Below, one piece after another: positions 27,317 through 36,510 of a stretch of DNA of 64,000 bases. Within the stretch, counting starts at the first letter, position 1, and each line of letters begins with the position of its first letter. This DNA comes from Pseudomonas anuradhapurensis. Lineage in GTDB: Bacteria; Pseudomonadota; Gammaproteobacteria; Pseudomonadales; Pseudomonadaceae. Position numbers and translations under genes: made by a program. The notes beneath the pieces are model-generated. The model saw nothing but the letters and a program-made list of their open reading frames with translations. It made no database searches and was not told the DNA's origin. The stretch spans positions 2,367,001 through 2,431,000 of the forward strand of contig NZ_CP077097.1 of assembly GCF_014269225.2 (NCBI RefSeq), read 5' to 3'.

Positions 27317-28207
27317 ATGAACCGGTATCGCCGGATTCTGCTGATCATGACCGAAGTCCAGGCCAACGCCGCACTGTATCGCGCCATGGCCTTGGCGACG
27401 ACCTCAGGCGCGTCCTTGCATGTGCTGGGCATCCATGAACCCAATGAGCTGCAGCTGCGTCACGCGTTGCAGGAATCGCCGCTGCCTTCGGCCGCTTTCG
27501 TGCACTTCAGTACCGGCTTGCAGGCATTGCTTGACGAGCAGCCAGCGCTGGGGCTGCAGCTGAGTTTCGAGGCCGTCGAAAGCCTCAGCCCGCGCGACCT
27601 GTTGCCTGCCTGCATCGCCCGCTATGCACCTGACCTGGTGATCAAGGCTTGCCCCGGCTGCTCGTTGCTCGACCAGATCGCCCGCAACTCGCTGGACCAG
27701 GTGCTGCTGCACGCGAGCGCGGCGCCGCTGCTGTTCGTCCCGGCGAACGCCCCGGCCGTGCCTGGCAACGTCCTGGTAGCGGTAGATGTTGCCAACCCTT
27801 CGCCGGAAAATGATGCACTCAACCATGCGCTGCTGGCGGCAGGCCAACAACTGGTGGCGCAGTGCAGGGGGCAGTTGCACCTGCTCTCTGCTTACGACCT
27901 GCCGATCGCCATGCTGGCCAATCCCGACCTCGCCGGCCCCTGGGCCGACGAGGTGCGCGACGCCCGCCAGCAGCCCTTCGACGCGTTGGCCGATGCCCAT
28001 GGCATCGTGCACGCTCATCGGCATTTCAGCGAAGGCGCGCCGTTGCGCGTGATCAAGGCTCAAATTGTCGCTTTGAACATCGATGTGGTGGTGGTTGGCG
28101 TGGTGCAAGCCAAGCGTTGGGCGAAACTGATCGGTGATACCACCGAACGGCTGGTCAGCCAGGCACCCTGCAGCATCCTTACGGTCAGGCCCACGGCTGC
28201 CCGCTGA
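27317..28207 (+). CDS. universal stress protein, two tandem Usp domains
   Basis: A 296-residue protein; domain 1 at about 3-145, domain 2 from about 152 (VLVAVDVANPS). GVVQAKRWAKLIGDTTER near the end pairs it with the protein at 3538. GGGAGG lies six bases before the ATG at 27317. It converges on a PRTase gene with a single base between the two reading frames. Confidence 0.9.
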   Translation: MNRYRRILLIMTEVQANAALYRAMALATTSGASLHVLGIHEPNELQLRHALQESPLPSAAFVHFSTGLQALLDEQPALGLQLSFEAVESLSPRDLLPACIARYAPDLVIKACPGCSLLDQIARNSLDQVLLHASAAPLLFVPANAPAVPGNVLVAVDVANPSPENDALNHALLAAGQQLVAQCRGQLHLLSAYDLPIAMLANPDLAGPWADEVRDARQQPFDALADAHGIVHAHRHFSEGAPLRVIKAQIVALNIDVVVVGVVQAKRWAKLIGDTTERLVSQAPCSILTVRPTAAR

Positions 28208-28208
28208 G

Positions 28209-28781
28209 TCAGGCGGTATCGCCTGCTCGACCGTGGCGCAGCACTTCCACGCAGAATTGCGCCTCGTAGGGCGGCACATGGCATTCGACGATATCCTGCG
28301 CCGCTAGCTGCAGGTGAATGCCGACGATATCGGCATGCACCGGCTGGCGGCAGACGTGCCGGTCGACAAGCACTGCGCTGAGTACCTGACGCGCGCCCAG
28401 TTCGGCCAGGTAGGCGCAGGTGCGCAGCAGCGAGTACCCTTCATAGAGCACGTCATCGACAACCAGCAGGGTGGTACCGGCAAGGTCGAGGTTGCCGAGT
28501 TCCGGGTTGCCAGTGAGCTGCGTATGGGCGTGCAGGATGCTGAGGTCATCGGCATAGCGCTTGACCTTGACCGGATAGAGCGGCAACGGCGCTGCACCGG
28601 TCAGTTGCTGCAGGTGCAATTGCAGGCGCTGTGCCAAAGGCTCGCCGCGCCGTTGGATGCCCACCAGCGCCAGCCGGGACGCAGGCAAGCAGGCCAACGC
28701 CTGGTGGGCCATCGCGCGCAGCACTGTGTCCAGTTCTTCCTCGTCATACAGGCGAACTCTTGTAGGAGGCGTGCTGTTCAT
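28209..28781 (-). CDS. PyrR-like phosphoribosyltransferase
   Basis: A 190-residue type I PRTase. VVDDVLYEGYSL sits at the PRPP loop; PyrR and Hpt proteins have VDDVLYTGRT there, so the T-G-R-T that grips the PRPP pyrophosphate is changed to E-G-Y-S. LVGIQRRGEPLA is the other conserved segment of PyrR-type proteins. The change may lower catalytic activity and suggests a regulatory or altered-substrate role. The start at 28781 has GAAGG upstream. The FNR-like box 60 bp upstream puts it in the same regulon as the PRPP synthetase. Confidence 0.82.
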   Translation of the reverse strand: MNSTPPTRVRLYDEEELDTVLRAMAHQALACLPASRLALVGIQRRGEPLAQRLQLHLQQLTGAAPLPLYPVKVKRYADDLSILHAHTQLTGNPELGNLDLAGTTLLVVDDVLYEGYSLLRTCAYLAELGARQVLSAVLVDRHVCRQPVHADIVGIHLQLAAQDIVECHVPPYEAQFCVEVLRHGRAGDTA

Positions 28782-28840
28782 GGTCTGTGCCTTCACCGGA
28801 CATGGGTCAGTGCACCTTACCCAGGCAGCGCAGGGCGGGC

Positions 28841-28854
28841 TTGATAAAAGTTAA
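28841..28854. promoter_or_regulatory. FNR/ANR-like box
   Basis: TTGATAAAAGTTAA matches 8 of 10. TAAGGT on the minus strand (28814-28819) is centred 31 bp away, fitting activation of the PRTase at 28781. It is the last such box I found, marking the edge of the island. Confidence 0.55.
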
Positions 28855-29015
28855 CTACTGGCCATTCCAGCCAGGGCGAAGTGCTCCGCCGGCAGTTGGC
28901 AGGTGTTGATCACCGGCAATATTGACCTAGGATAACTTCTGCCGTTTTTTCCATCGTCGCGCCGCAGATGCAGTGATAGCGTTCTTGCATAGGCTTTTGC
29001 TTTCGGGGCGTGGCC

Positions 29016-30206
29016 ATGTATCAGAACCTGGCTGTTCTGGCCGCCTTGCTGGTGCTCTACGCCAGCCTGGCCGGCGCGCTTGAATCCAGACCCATCAACG
29101 GGCCTCTGCTGTTTTTGCTGGCGGGTCTGGCGGTCGGCCCCTCCGGGCTTGGGCTGCTGAACCTTGCGCTGGACCGCAACGATCTGCGCCTGCTGGCCGA
29201 ACTCACCCTTGCCATCGTGCTGTTCAGTGATGCCGCCAAGGCCGACCTGGCGCAGCTGCGCCACTACCGCAGCCTGCCGCTGCGCTTGCTGACCATAGGC
29301 CTGCCGCTGACGCTGATCGCGGGATGGTTTGCCGCGTGGCTGATCTTTCCGCAAATGCCCTGGCTGGAAATGGCGCTGCTGGCAACGATACTGGCGCCAA
29401 CCGATGCCGCCCTCGGCAAGGCCGTGGTCAGCAACCCGGAGGTTCCAGCCAATGTGCGCGAAAGCCTGAATGTCGAAAGCGGTTTGAATGACGGCATCTG
29501 TGTGCCGGTGCTGCTCTTGCTGCTGGCCCTGGTGACGGAAGCGCACTCGACGGTACCTTTTGCCCTGGCCGGTTACCTGTTCCTGGAGGAGTTGGGCGTC
29601 GGTGTCCTGACGGGCGTGGCGCTGGCCTTGCTGGTGGGCGGGCTGTTGCGCCTGTCGCAACGCCATTGCCTGCAGATCGAGGCGTGGCAACAGCTGGTGA
29701 TGCCGGCGCTGGCCTTGCTGAGTTTCGCCTGCGCCCAGGCATTGGGCGGCAGTGGCTTCATCGCCGCATTCTGTGCCGGGCTGCTGACAGGTTGCCGGTT
29801 CAAGCAGGAAACCCAGCCGCTGCTCGCCACCGGCGAGTCTTGTGCTGAAGCGTTGTCACTGCTGACCTGGGTGGTGTTCGGTGCCTACGTGGCGCCCAAG
29901 GCATCGCAGATTCTGTCGCCCTCGGTATGGTTCTACGCCCTGTCAAGCCTGTCGCTGGTGCGCATGCTACCTGTCTGGATCAGCTTGAGCGGTAGCGCGC
30001 TCACCGCCGAGAGCCGTTTGTTCATCGGCTGGTTCGGGCCCCGCGGCCTTGCTTCCATCGTCTTTGCCGTGCTGGTGCTGGATGCGCAATTGCAAGAAGG
30101 CGCTACCATCATCGCTACTACCATCGCTTGCGTCATGCTCAGCGTGGTACTGCATGGGATGAGTGCGTTGCCAGGGGCTCGCCGGCTCGGGCGCAGCGCT
30201 GAATGA
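29016..30206 (+). CDS. CPA1-type cation/proton antiporter
   Basis: A 396-residue membrane protein with about 12 hydrophobic segments and the antiporter landmarks LAPTDAALGKAVVS and ESGLNDGICVP, the latter bearing the ion-binding N-D pair. FIGWFGPRGLASIVFAVL near the C-terminus is also typical of Na+/H+ exchangers. There is no cytosolic regulatory tail. The ATG at 29016 is preferred to the GTG at 29010, which is too close to the GGGG element. It precedes an APC permease by 55 bp. The ion is probably sodium or potassium. Confidence 0.88.
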   Translation: MYQNLAVLAALLVLYASLAGALESRPINGPLLFLLAGLAVGPSGLGLLNLALDRNDLRLLAELTLAIVLFSDAAKADLAQLRHYRSLPLRLLTIGLPLTLIAGWFAAWLIFPQMPWLEMALLATILAPTDAALGKAVVSNPEVPANVRESLNVESGLNDGICVPVLLLLLALVTEAHSTVPFALAGYLFLEELGVGVLTGVALALLVGGLLRLSQRHCLQIEAWQQLVMPALALLSFACAQALGGSGFIAAFCAGLLTGCRFKQETQPLLATGESCAEALSLLTWVVFGAYVAPKASQILSPSVWFYALSSLSLVRMLPVWISLSGSALTAESRLFIGWFGPRGLASIVFAVLVLDAQLQEGATIIATTIACVMLSVVLHGMSALPGARRLGRSAE

Positions 30207-30261
30207 TGGCGTGGTGCGCGATCGCCGGTTCTATCGATACGCTTGGCTGAAGGTGAGCAGC

Positions 30262-31593
30262 ATGGATGATCCAGCAAAGAAAATGAGCCTGGTCGGGCTC
30301 ACCACTCTGGTAACGGTGAACATGATGGGGTCGGGCATCATCATGCTGCCGGCAAGCATGGCCCAGATCGGAGCGGTGTCGCTGCTGTCCTGGCTGATCA
30401 CCGCTGTGGGTTCGATGGCCATCGCCTACTGTTTTGCCCAATGCGGCATCTACTGTACGCGTTCTGGCGGGATGTCCGCCTACAGCGAGCAAGCGCACGG
30501 CAAGTCGGCCTTTTTCCTGTGTTCGTATCTGTATTTTCTTTCGTTGATGATCGGCAACGTGGCGATCGGCATCTCTGCGGTGGGCTACCTCACGCCGTTC
30601 TTCCCGTGGCTAGGCAGCGGTGCTGCGCCGCTGCTGGCGGGGGCGGTCATGCTGATCTGGTTCACTACCCTGGCCAACCTGGGCGGCGCCAAGATCACCG
30701 GTCGGCTCGGGGCGATCAGCGTGTGGGGGGTGATCGTGCCGGTTGCCGGGCTGAGCCTGATCGGCTGGCACTGGTTCAGCCCGGCCATCTTCGAGGAGGC
30801 ATGGAACCCAGGGCAGATGCCAGTTGCCCAGGCCATTACCAGCAGCATCCCGCTGACGCTGTGGGCCTTTCTCGGCATGGAGTCGGCCGCGCAGAACTCC
30901 GATGCGGTGGAAAACCCCAAGCGCAATGTGCCCCTGGCTTGCCTGTTCGGCACCCTTGGCGCAGCCGTGGTGTACATCTTGTCGACCAGTGTCATTCAAG
31001 GGATCGTGCCCAACCCCGAGCTGGCCAATGCCAGCGCGCCCTTCGCCATGGTCTACGCGCGCATGTTCAACGACACTGTCGGCAGCGTGATCATGGGGCT
31101 GGCGGTGATCGCCTGCGTGGGGTCATTGCTTGGCTGGCAATTCACCCTGGCCGAAACCGCCAAGGTTACCGCCGGTGAGGGGCTGTTTCCCCGGCTCTTC
31201 ACCCGCGTCACAGCGCGCGGCGTGCCGTTGGCGGGCTTGTTGACCTGTGCCGTGCTGCAAAGCCTGATCGCACTGTCGACGCTTTCGCCGAATGCTACTG
31301 CCCAGTTCAGCAAGCTGGTCAACCTGGCGGCAGTGACCAACATCATCCCCTACATCACCTCGCTCACCGGATTGCTGGTGATCATGTACAAGGCTCAGGT
31401 GCCGCTGAACATTTTTCGCCGTAACGCCATCATCATGGTGGTCGCCGTGTGCTACTGCTTCTACGCCCTGTATGCCTCGGGCCTGGAGGCAGTGTTTGGC
31501 GCCGCGCTGATCATGGCGCTGGGCTACCTGCTGTTCGGCTTCATTGCCAAGCGTTTCGTCAAGGTGCTGGACACGGTCGGGGGTGCGTCGTGA
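30262..31593 (+). CDS. APC-family amino acid/polyamine antiporter (PotE-like)
   Basis: A 443-residue carrier with about 12 membrane spans. The first helix has NMMGSGIIMLPASMA, the G-S-G-I substrate loop of APC proteins, and AFLGMESAAQNSD in span 6 matches PotE/CadB-type exchangers; PotE of E. coli has a similar length. The start at 30262 follows AGGTGAG. Such carriers swap a basic amino acid for its amine, for acid resistance or amine excretion, but no decarboxylase lies nearby, so the substrate is open. It overlaps the next gene by four bases. Confidence 0.84.
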   Translation: MDDPAKKMSLVGLTTLVTVNMMGSGIIMLPASMAQIGAVSLLSWLITAVGSMAIAYCFAQCGIYCTRSGGMSAYSEQAHGKSAFFLCSYLYFLSLMIGNVAIGISAVGYLTPFFPWLGSGAAPLLAGAVMLIWFTTLANLGGAKITGRLGAISVWGVIVPVAGLSLIGWHWFSPAIFEEAWNPGQMPVAQAITSSIPLTLWAFLGMESAAQNSDAVENPKRNVPLACLFGTLGAAVVYILSTSVIQGIVPNPELANASAPFAMVYARMFNDTVGSVIMGLAVIACVGSLLGWQFTLAETAKVTAGEGLFPRLFTRVTARGVPLAGLLTCAVLQSLIALSTLSPNATAQFSKLVNLAAVTNIIPYITSLTGLLVIMYKAQVPLNIFRRNAIIMVVAVCYCFYALYASGLEAVFGAALIMALGYLLFGFIAKRFVKVLDTVGGAS

Positions 31594-32504
31594 AAAATCG
31601 TGCGAAAGTCGCCGGTTTGTGCCTGGCAAGCCTGTTGTTGTACGGGGCAGCGGCCAGCGAGGTGGCAACTGCCGATGTCCTGGGCCGGTTACGGCACAGC
31701 CAGGTGCTGACCCTGGGGTTCATGGACGGCCTTGCGCCGTTCTCGTCAGGTAGTGAGCAATCCCCGCAGGGATACGCCGTGGAACTGTGCATGGCGGTGG
31801 TCGAGCGGATCCGTCAGGCGCCTGGGCTTGCTGGCCTGCAGGTGCGCTGGCGCGCTTTGGCAGAGGCACAGGTGGTTCCAGCCTTGACTGATGGGCAGGT
31901 CGACCTGGTGTGTACGCCGATGGTGGAAACCGTTGGCCGACGTGCCGTGGCGGATTTTTCCATCCCGGTCTTTACCTCAGGCCTGGCTGTGCTGGTCAGG
32001 CGTGACGCACCGGCTACCTTGCTGGGGCCACTCAGTGGCAAGGCGCAGGACAGCGGCCCACGCTGGCGTGCAACCATCAACGCAGGGCTGAGCAAACACA
32101 GCTTTGCCGTATTGCGTGGCACATTGAGCAGCCGCTGGGCCCATGAACGGATACGCCAGCTTGGCTTGCAATCCACCCTTGAGGAGGTGTCGACCTACGA
32201 GGAAGGCGTGCAGCGGGTGGCCGAGCGCAAGGTCGACGCATTGCTGGGGGACCGGGTCGTTCTGCTGGCCTATCAGGCGCGCCAAGCCGAGCGTGAGCAG
32301 TTGTGGGTTCCGGAGCGGATGTTTGTCATGAGCCGGGTGGCGCTACCCATGGCACGCGGGGATGACGATTTCCGCCTATTGGTCGACAGCGCCTTGAGCA
32401 AGGCGCTGGCGGGGGCGCGGGGTGAGGAACTGTTCGTGCGCTACCTGGGCCCGTTGTCGGCCCAGGACCGCCTGTTGCAAAGCCTGTATCCTCTGCCGGA
32501 TTAA
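31590..32504 (+). CDS. periplasmic family-3 solute-binding protein
   Basis: A 304-residue protein starting with GTG in a GTGA overlap with the permease stop. The signal peptide is about 23 residues (ending GAAAS-E). The mature part shows the family 3 amino-acid-binding layout: SQVLTLGFMDGLAPFS, QGYAVELCMAVVERI and DGQVDLVCTPMVET. Binding proteins usually serve ABC transporters, yet none is here; coupling to an APC carrier is unusual. It could sense or deliver a substrate shared with that carrier. Its stop overlaps the stop of the convergent lipoprotein in a TTAA. Confidence 0.83.
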   Translation: MKNRAKVAGLCLASLLLYGAAASEVATADVLGRLRHSQVLTLGFMDGLAPFSSGSEQSPQGYAVELCMAVVERIRQAPGLAGLQVRWRALAEAQVVPALTDGQVDLVCTPMVETVGRRAVADFSIPVFTSGLAVLVRRDAPATLLGPLSGKAQDSGPRWRATINAGLSKHSFAVLRGTLSSRWAHERIRQLGLQSTLEEVSTYEEGVQRVAERKVDALLGDRVVLLAYQARQAEREQLWVPERMFVMSRVALPMARGDDDFRLLVDSALSKALAGARGEELFVRYLGPLSAQDRLLQSLYPLPD

Positions 32505-33607
32505 TTGGCCGGTACCGTGATGACCGGGACTTCCGGGGCCACGCCCGTTTCAGCCAGGGAAAGCAGCACCAGGATGAACAGGAATTCGGACTTGGACTTC
32601 ATGTCGCGGTCGTCAATCCAGAACCAGTAGTCGCGATAGTGCACGGCGGCATAGGCATCGCCTGGCTGGTGCGCGCTGGAATGGATGCGCACCAGCGGGG
32701 CGTCCCACTCGCTGGTAACCGGCAGGGTGGGTGCGGGGTTGGCCCGCCCTTCTTGCACATGGATGGCGGGCGCCTCGATCGTGGCGGCGATTTCCGCAAA
32801 GATTTCCGACATCGACCGGGTCAGCAGCGCCACTTCGGTATCGCTCCTCTGCACGGAGCCGAAGGTCAGATGCAGGACTTCCTTGTCGGGCTGCAGGCGC
32901 AGGTACTCACGCACCAGTCGACGGTCGTCCTCGAGCTGTGCTGACGTGGTGTCGGCGATCAGGAACAATTCACTGTCATCGCCGCTGCGCTGGCTGATAC
33001 GCATGCCGAGTTTTTCCGAGCGCTGGATGCGACGAAGCGCATCCAGCACGGCGTAGAAGCGGGGGTCTGCTGCACGCAATCGGGACGGCGAATTCGAACG
33101 GTTGTAGAGGCCGTTCGCGGCGCGTGTGGTCAGATGCAGTACGCGGTCCACCGGATAGCCCGCCTGGATCAGGGAAAATACCGCTGCTGGCGACAGCGGG
33201 GTAAGCAGATAGCGGGAAAACCGCTCGCCAGACAGCGGCGTGTAGCTGATGGTCGGGCGATCCGTGTAGACACCGGAGGCGCCGATTGCCTGGCTATTGC
33301 CGTCGGCAGGCAAACCGCTGAACCAGCTGGCGGACAGGTTCACCTGGCTCTGGATGGCGGTGGAGCTGATCACCGACGAAACCTCAAGATAGACCGGTGC
33401 ATCGGCGTACCGCAGCTTGACGATATTGAGCAAGGTCTGTTCTTTCCAGGTGGTGGCTATGACCCCCGCATAGTCCGTTCGATCACGCTCGATGGTGGTG
33501 GGGCCCAGTGTCGAACAGGCGGCCACCAACAGGGTGGCGGCGACCAGCACGGCACGTTGACATCGACCTGAGTTTGCCCGCGATTCGGAAAAACGCTGCT
33601 GCTTCAT
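32501..33607 (-). CDS. hypothetical lipoprotein
   Basis: A 368-residue protein. The start at 33607 gives a long basic n-region followed by VLVAATLLVAAC, whose Cys is the likely lipidation site. The mature protein has no family I recognise; KEQTLLNIVKLRYADAPVYL and LPVTSEWDAPLVRIHSSA look like conserved blocks, and SKSEFLFILVLLSLAET near the end is hydrophobic. It lies 58 bp downstream of the DUF2252 gene on the same strand and may be cotranscribed. Envelope location is the only firm inference. Confidence 0.7.
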   Translation of the reverse strand: MKQQRFSESRANSGRCQRAVLVAATLLVAACSTLGPTTIERDRTDYAGVIATTWKEQTLLNIVKLRYADAPVYLEVSSVISSTAIQSQVNLSASWFSGLPADGNSQAIGASGVYTDRPTISYTPLSGERFSRYLLTPLSPAAVFSLIQAGYPVDRVLHLTTRAANGLYNRSNSPSRLRAADPRFYAVLDALRRIQRSEKLGMRISQRSGDDSELFLIADTTSAQLEDDRRLVREYLRLQPDKEVLHLTFGSVQRSDTEVALLTRSMSEIFAEIAATIEAPAIHVQEGRANPAPTLPVTSEWDAPLVRIHSSAHQPGDAYAAVHYRDYWFWIDDRDMKSKSEFLFILVLLSLAETGVAPEVPVITVPAN

Positions 33608-33665
33608 CTGTCGCACCCGGGTAAATGCAAGCGGGTCATTCACCAGCGCTCAGGCTTGAGCGTGC

Positions 33666-35084
33666 CTAATCGTCTACCTCACGCAGCGCCTTGATCCGGC
33701 CTTTCCTTTCGGCGTCGACCAGCGCCCGGTAATCCTTCGCATTCTGCCCGGCATAGGCCAGGGCAAAGCTGCCAATGGCGGTATCGAAGGCGTCCGATTT
33801 GCCCAGATAGCCGCTGATCAACGCGGCGTCGCCGGATTTGGCGTGCGCCCGCGCCAAGGTCATCCCGCACACTTCGGCATACATCGCCATCTGCTCGAAC
33901 GACGCACCTTCGACCGGCAGTGACATCTTCATGTCACGCAACTGCCTGACGAAGAACTGCCGGCCCTTGCTGCCTTCCGTCCAGCCCAGAAAGATGTCGC
34001 TGGCCGATTGCGACAGGCGCTGGCCGGTGACCACGCGCTGGCCCTGGTTGGCGAATTCGCTGGCGCCGGCGTAGGGCGCCAGCACCGACGGGCAGGCCTC
34101 CTTGAACTGCAGCAGTAACGGATTGTTTTCTGCCGAGAAAAACAGGCCGACAAAGCAGAACGTGCCTACACTGCCGATGCCGACGGCCTTCACGGCAATG
34201 TCTTCCAGGCGATAGCGGTCATACAGCACCCGGCGTTCCGGCAGCAGGGAGTTACGGTAGTCCTCGAGCGCCAGTTTTACGCGCTTGGCAAAATCGGCCT
34301 CACGCACATGGAACAGGATCGGCGGCTGGTCGACCAGACGCCGCCGGCCACCCACTTCATCGCTGATCTGCGGGTACAGGTAATCGCCGATGCGCGTCCG
34401 GGCTTTGGCCATCAACGCTTCGCGTGCCTTGCGGTACGCAGCATTGGGCGCCATGTCGATCAGCGTTTGCGCATCCAGGCGGTCGTACCATACGTCCAGC
34501 GGGCTCATCAGCGACAGCTCACGCATGCGTTTGCGGTAGGCACTGACACAGGCCATGGCCAACTGCCGGGCCTGCTTGCGCTCGAGTCGATTGTCCAGGG
34601 CCGCGACGGCAAAACTGACCGCCAACCGTTTGATGTCCCATTCCCAGGGCGCGGGCAGGGTTTCGTCAAAATCATTGATATCGAAGATCAGGTTGCGCTC
34701 AGGAGTAGCGAACAGACCAAAGTTCAGTAAATGGCAGTCGCCGCAGGCTTGCACGCGGATGCCGGTACTGGGGAGGCTGGCAAGGTCCCGCGCCATCAGG
34801 CCGGCCGAGCCACGCAGGAAGGTGAAGGGGCTGCGCAGCATGCGACCGTAACGGACAGGCACCAGTTCGGGATGCCGGTGACGGTTGGACTGTTCCAGCA
34901 ACGCGACTGGGTCACGCTGCTTCGAGGAAGGTTTCCACGTTGCATGTGCCGCCCGTGGAACACTGTCGCGCAAGCGCTTGCCGGCCTCGAGCCGCTGCTT
35001 GCGCGATTGGAAGTTCCTGTCTTCCCGGAGGTCTTCAATCGCCTTGGGCTTGCGTTTGCTCGGACGTTTCTTGGGCTCAGACAT
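33666..35084 (-). CDS. DUF2252-family protein
   Basis: A 472-residue protein of the DUF2252 family, recognised from GDCHLLNFGLF and FDINDFDETLPAPWEWD, which resemble the catalytic and metal segments of aminoglycoside-kinase-like folds. The N-terminal 60 residues are highly basic (KKRPSKRKPKAIEDLR). The start at 35084 follows AAGGTG. Kinase activity is inferred from fold likeness only and no substrate is known. It precedes the lipoprotein gene on the same strand. Confidence 0.82.
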   Translation of the reverse strand: MSEPKKRPSKRKPKAIEDLREDRNFQSRKQRLEAGKRLRDSVPRAAHATWKPSSKQRDPVALLEQSNRHRHPELVPVRYGRMLRSPFTFLRGSAGLMARDLASLPSTGIRVQACGDCHLLNFGLFATPERNLIFDINDFDETLPAPWEWDIKRLAVSFAVAALDNRLERKQARQLAMACVSAYRKRMRELSLMSPLDVWYDRLDAQTLIDMAPNAAYRKAREALMAKARTRIGDYLYPQISDEVGGRRRLVDQPPILFHVREADFAKRVKLALEDYRNSLLPERRVLYDRYRLEDIAVKAVGIGSVGTFCFVGLFFSAENNPLLLQFKEACPSVLAPYAGASEFANQGQRVVTGQRLSQSASDIFLGWTEGSKGRQFFVRQLRDMKMSLPVEGASFEQMAMYAEVCGMTLARAHAKSGDAALISGYLGKSDAFDTAIGSFALAYAGQNAKDYRALVDAERKGRIKALREVDD

Positions 35085-35249
35085 ATCGGCACCTTTGATG
35101 GGCAAAGGTCATGTGCAGAAGGTAGGCCTGAAGAACAACGGAACTCAGCTGTGCTAAGCCGGCAAATCCAGCGTGACGGATTCCTGGACAGGTATTCAAA
35201 GCGTAGCAGCAAACGGCGCCGTTCACGGGCGCCTTTGCCTACCCGTTGA

Positions 35250-36503
35250 TCACACCCACAGCGCCAGCAGCGCCGCCACCAGGGCCGGGGGCATCACCAG
35301 CAGCCCCAGGCGCAGGAACTGCCAGGCACTGACATGCTCGCCTTCGCGACGGATCGCGACCAGCCACAGCAGCGTCGCCAGCGAGCCGGTAATCGACAGG
35401 TTCGGCCCCAGGTCGACACCGATCAGCAGCGCAGCCGTTGTCTGTTGCGGCAGTTGCACCAGTGAACCCATGGACCCGGCCATCAACCCGGTGGGCAGGT
35501 TGTTCATCAGGTTGCTGGCGATGGCGACAGCCACGCCTGCCAGCCAGCTGGCCTGGCTCGGCGCTGCCTCTGCCAGCGTGGCCAGCGCCTGGGCAAGGCG
35601 CACGACCAGGCCGGTCTGGGCAACCGCTTCGACCAGTACGAACAAGCCCGCCACCAGCGGCAGCACCCCCCAGGCGACGTGACGCAGTACCGGCATCGGG
35701 CTGCGCCGCTGGCGCAGGTGGATCAGCGCCGTGATCGCGACGCCGGCAGCGAACGTCGGCAGGCCCAGCGCCATGTCCAGTGCCGAGGCCCCCAGCAGCA
35801 AGGCTGCGGTCAGTGCGATGCCCAGCGCACACAGGCGGGCGCCGGCCGATAGCGGCTGGGTGTGCACGCTCAGGGCCAGCGGCTGATTGATCTGCCGGCG
35901 CTGGGCCAGGCGCAGCATCAGGTAGGTCAGGGCGATGGCTGCCAGCGATGGCAGGGTGAACTGCCGGAGCCAGTCTGGCAGCGGTGGCATCTGGCTGCCG
36001 AATACCACCAGGTTGGCCGGGTTGGAGATCGGCAGCACGAAGCTGGCCGCGTTGGCAATGAATGCGCAAATGAACAGGTACGGCAAAGGCTCGGCTTTGG
36101 CCGCCTTGCACGCTGCATACACTGCCGGCGTGAGCACCACCGCCGTGGCATCGTTGGAGAGGAACACGGTGACCAGCGTACCGACCAGGAACACCAGGTC
36201 GAACAGCCGTTGCCCGGAGCCCTGCGCGTGCTGCACGGCGTAGCGCGCCAGCCAGTCGAACAGCCCCTCCTGGCGGGCCAGCTCGGCCAGCACCATCATG
36301 CCGACCAGGAACAGGTAGACGTCGCTGCCCTCGGCCACCGCGGCCAGGGCGCTGTGCGCTGTGATCAGGCCCAGGCCGACCAGCAGCAAGGCGCCGCCCA
36401 TGGCCCAGACGTATTCAGGGATACGCCAGGGGCGCAAGATGACGCCAGCGGTGGCCAGGGCGGCTATGGCCCAGATGATCGATGCGTGTTCGCTGACTGG
36501 CAT
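35250..36503 (-). CDS. ArsB/NhaD-type ion transporter (arsenite pump-like)
   Basis: A 417-residue membrane protein of the ArsB/CitM superfamily. FLSNDATAVVLTPAVYA in the first half and SNLMNNLPTGLMAGS in the second are the inverted-repeat N-D/N-N motifs of this superfamily, and ISNPANLVVFGSQMP is the ArsB-type loop. No arsR or arsC lies beside it, so arsenite is only one candidate. The start at 36503 has weak ribosome-binding support. It follows an MFS gene by seven bases, so the two form a unit. Confidence 0.8.
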   Translation of the reverse strand: MPVSEHASIIWAIAALATAGVILRPWRIPEYVWAMGGALLLVGLGLITAHSALAAVAEGSDVYLFLVGMMVLAELARQEGLFDWLARYAVQHAQGSGQRLFDLVFLVGTLVTVFLSNDATAVVLTPAVYAACKAAKAEPLPYLFICAFIANAASFVLPISNPANLVVFGSQMPPLPDWLRQFTLPSLAAIALTYLMLRLAQRRQINQPLALSVHTQPLSAGARLCALGIALTAALLLGASALDMALGLPTFAAGVAITALIHLRQRRSPMPVLRHVAWGVLPLVAGLFVLVEAVAQTGLVVRLAQALATLAEAAPSQASWLAGVAVAIASNLMNNLPTGLMAGSMGSLVQLPQQTTAALLIGVDLGPNLSITGSLATLLWLVAIRREGEHVSAWQFLRLGLLVMPPALVAALLALWV

Positions 36504-36510
36504 GGGCTGT

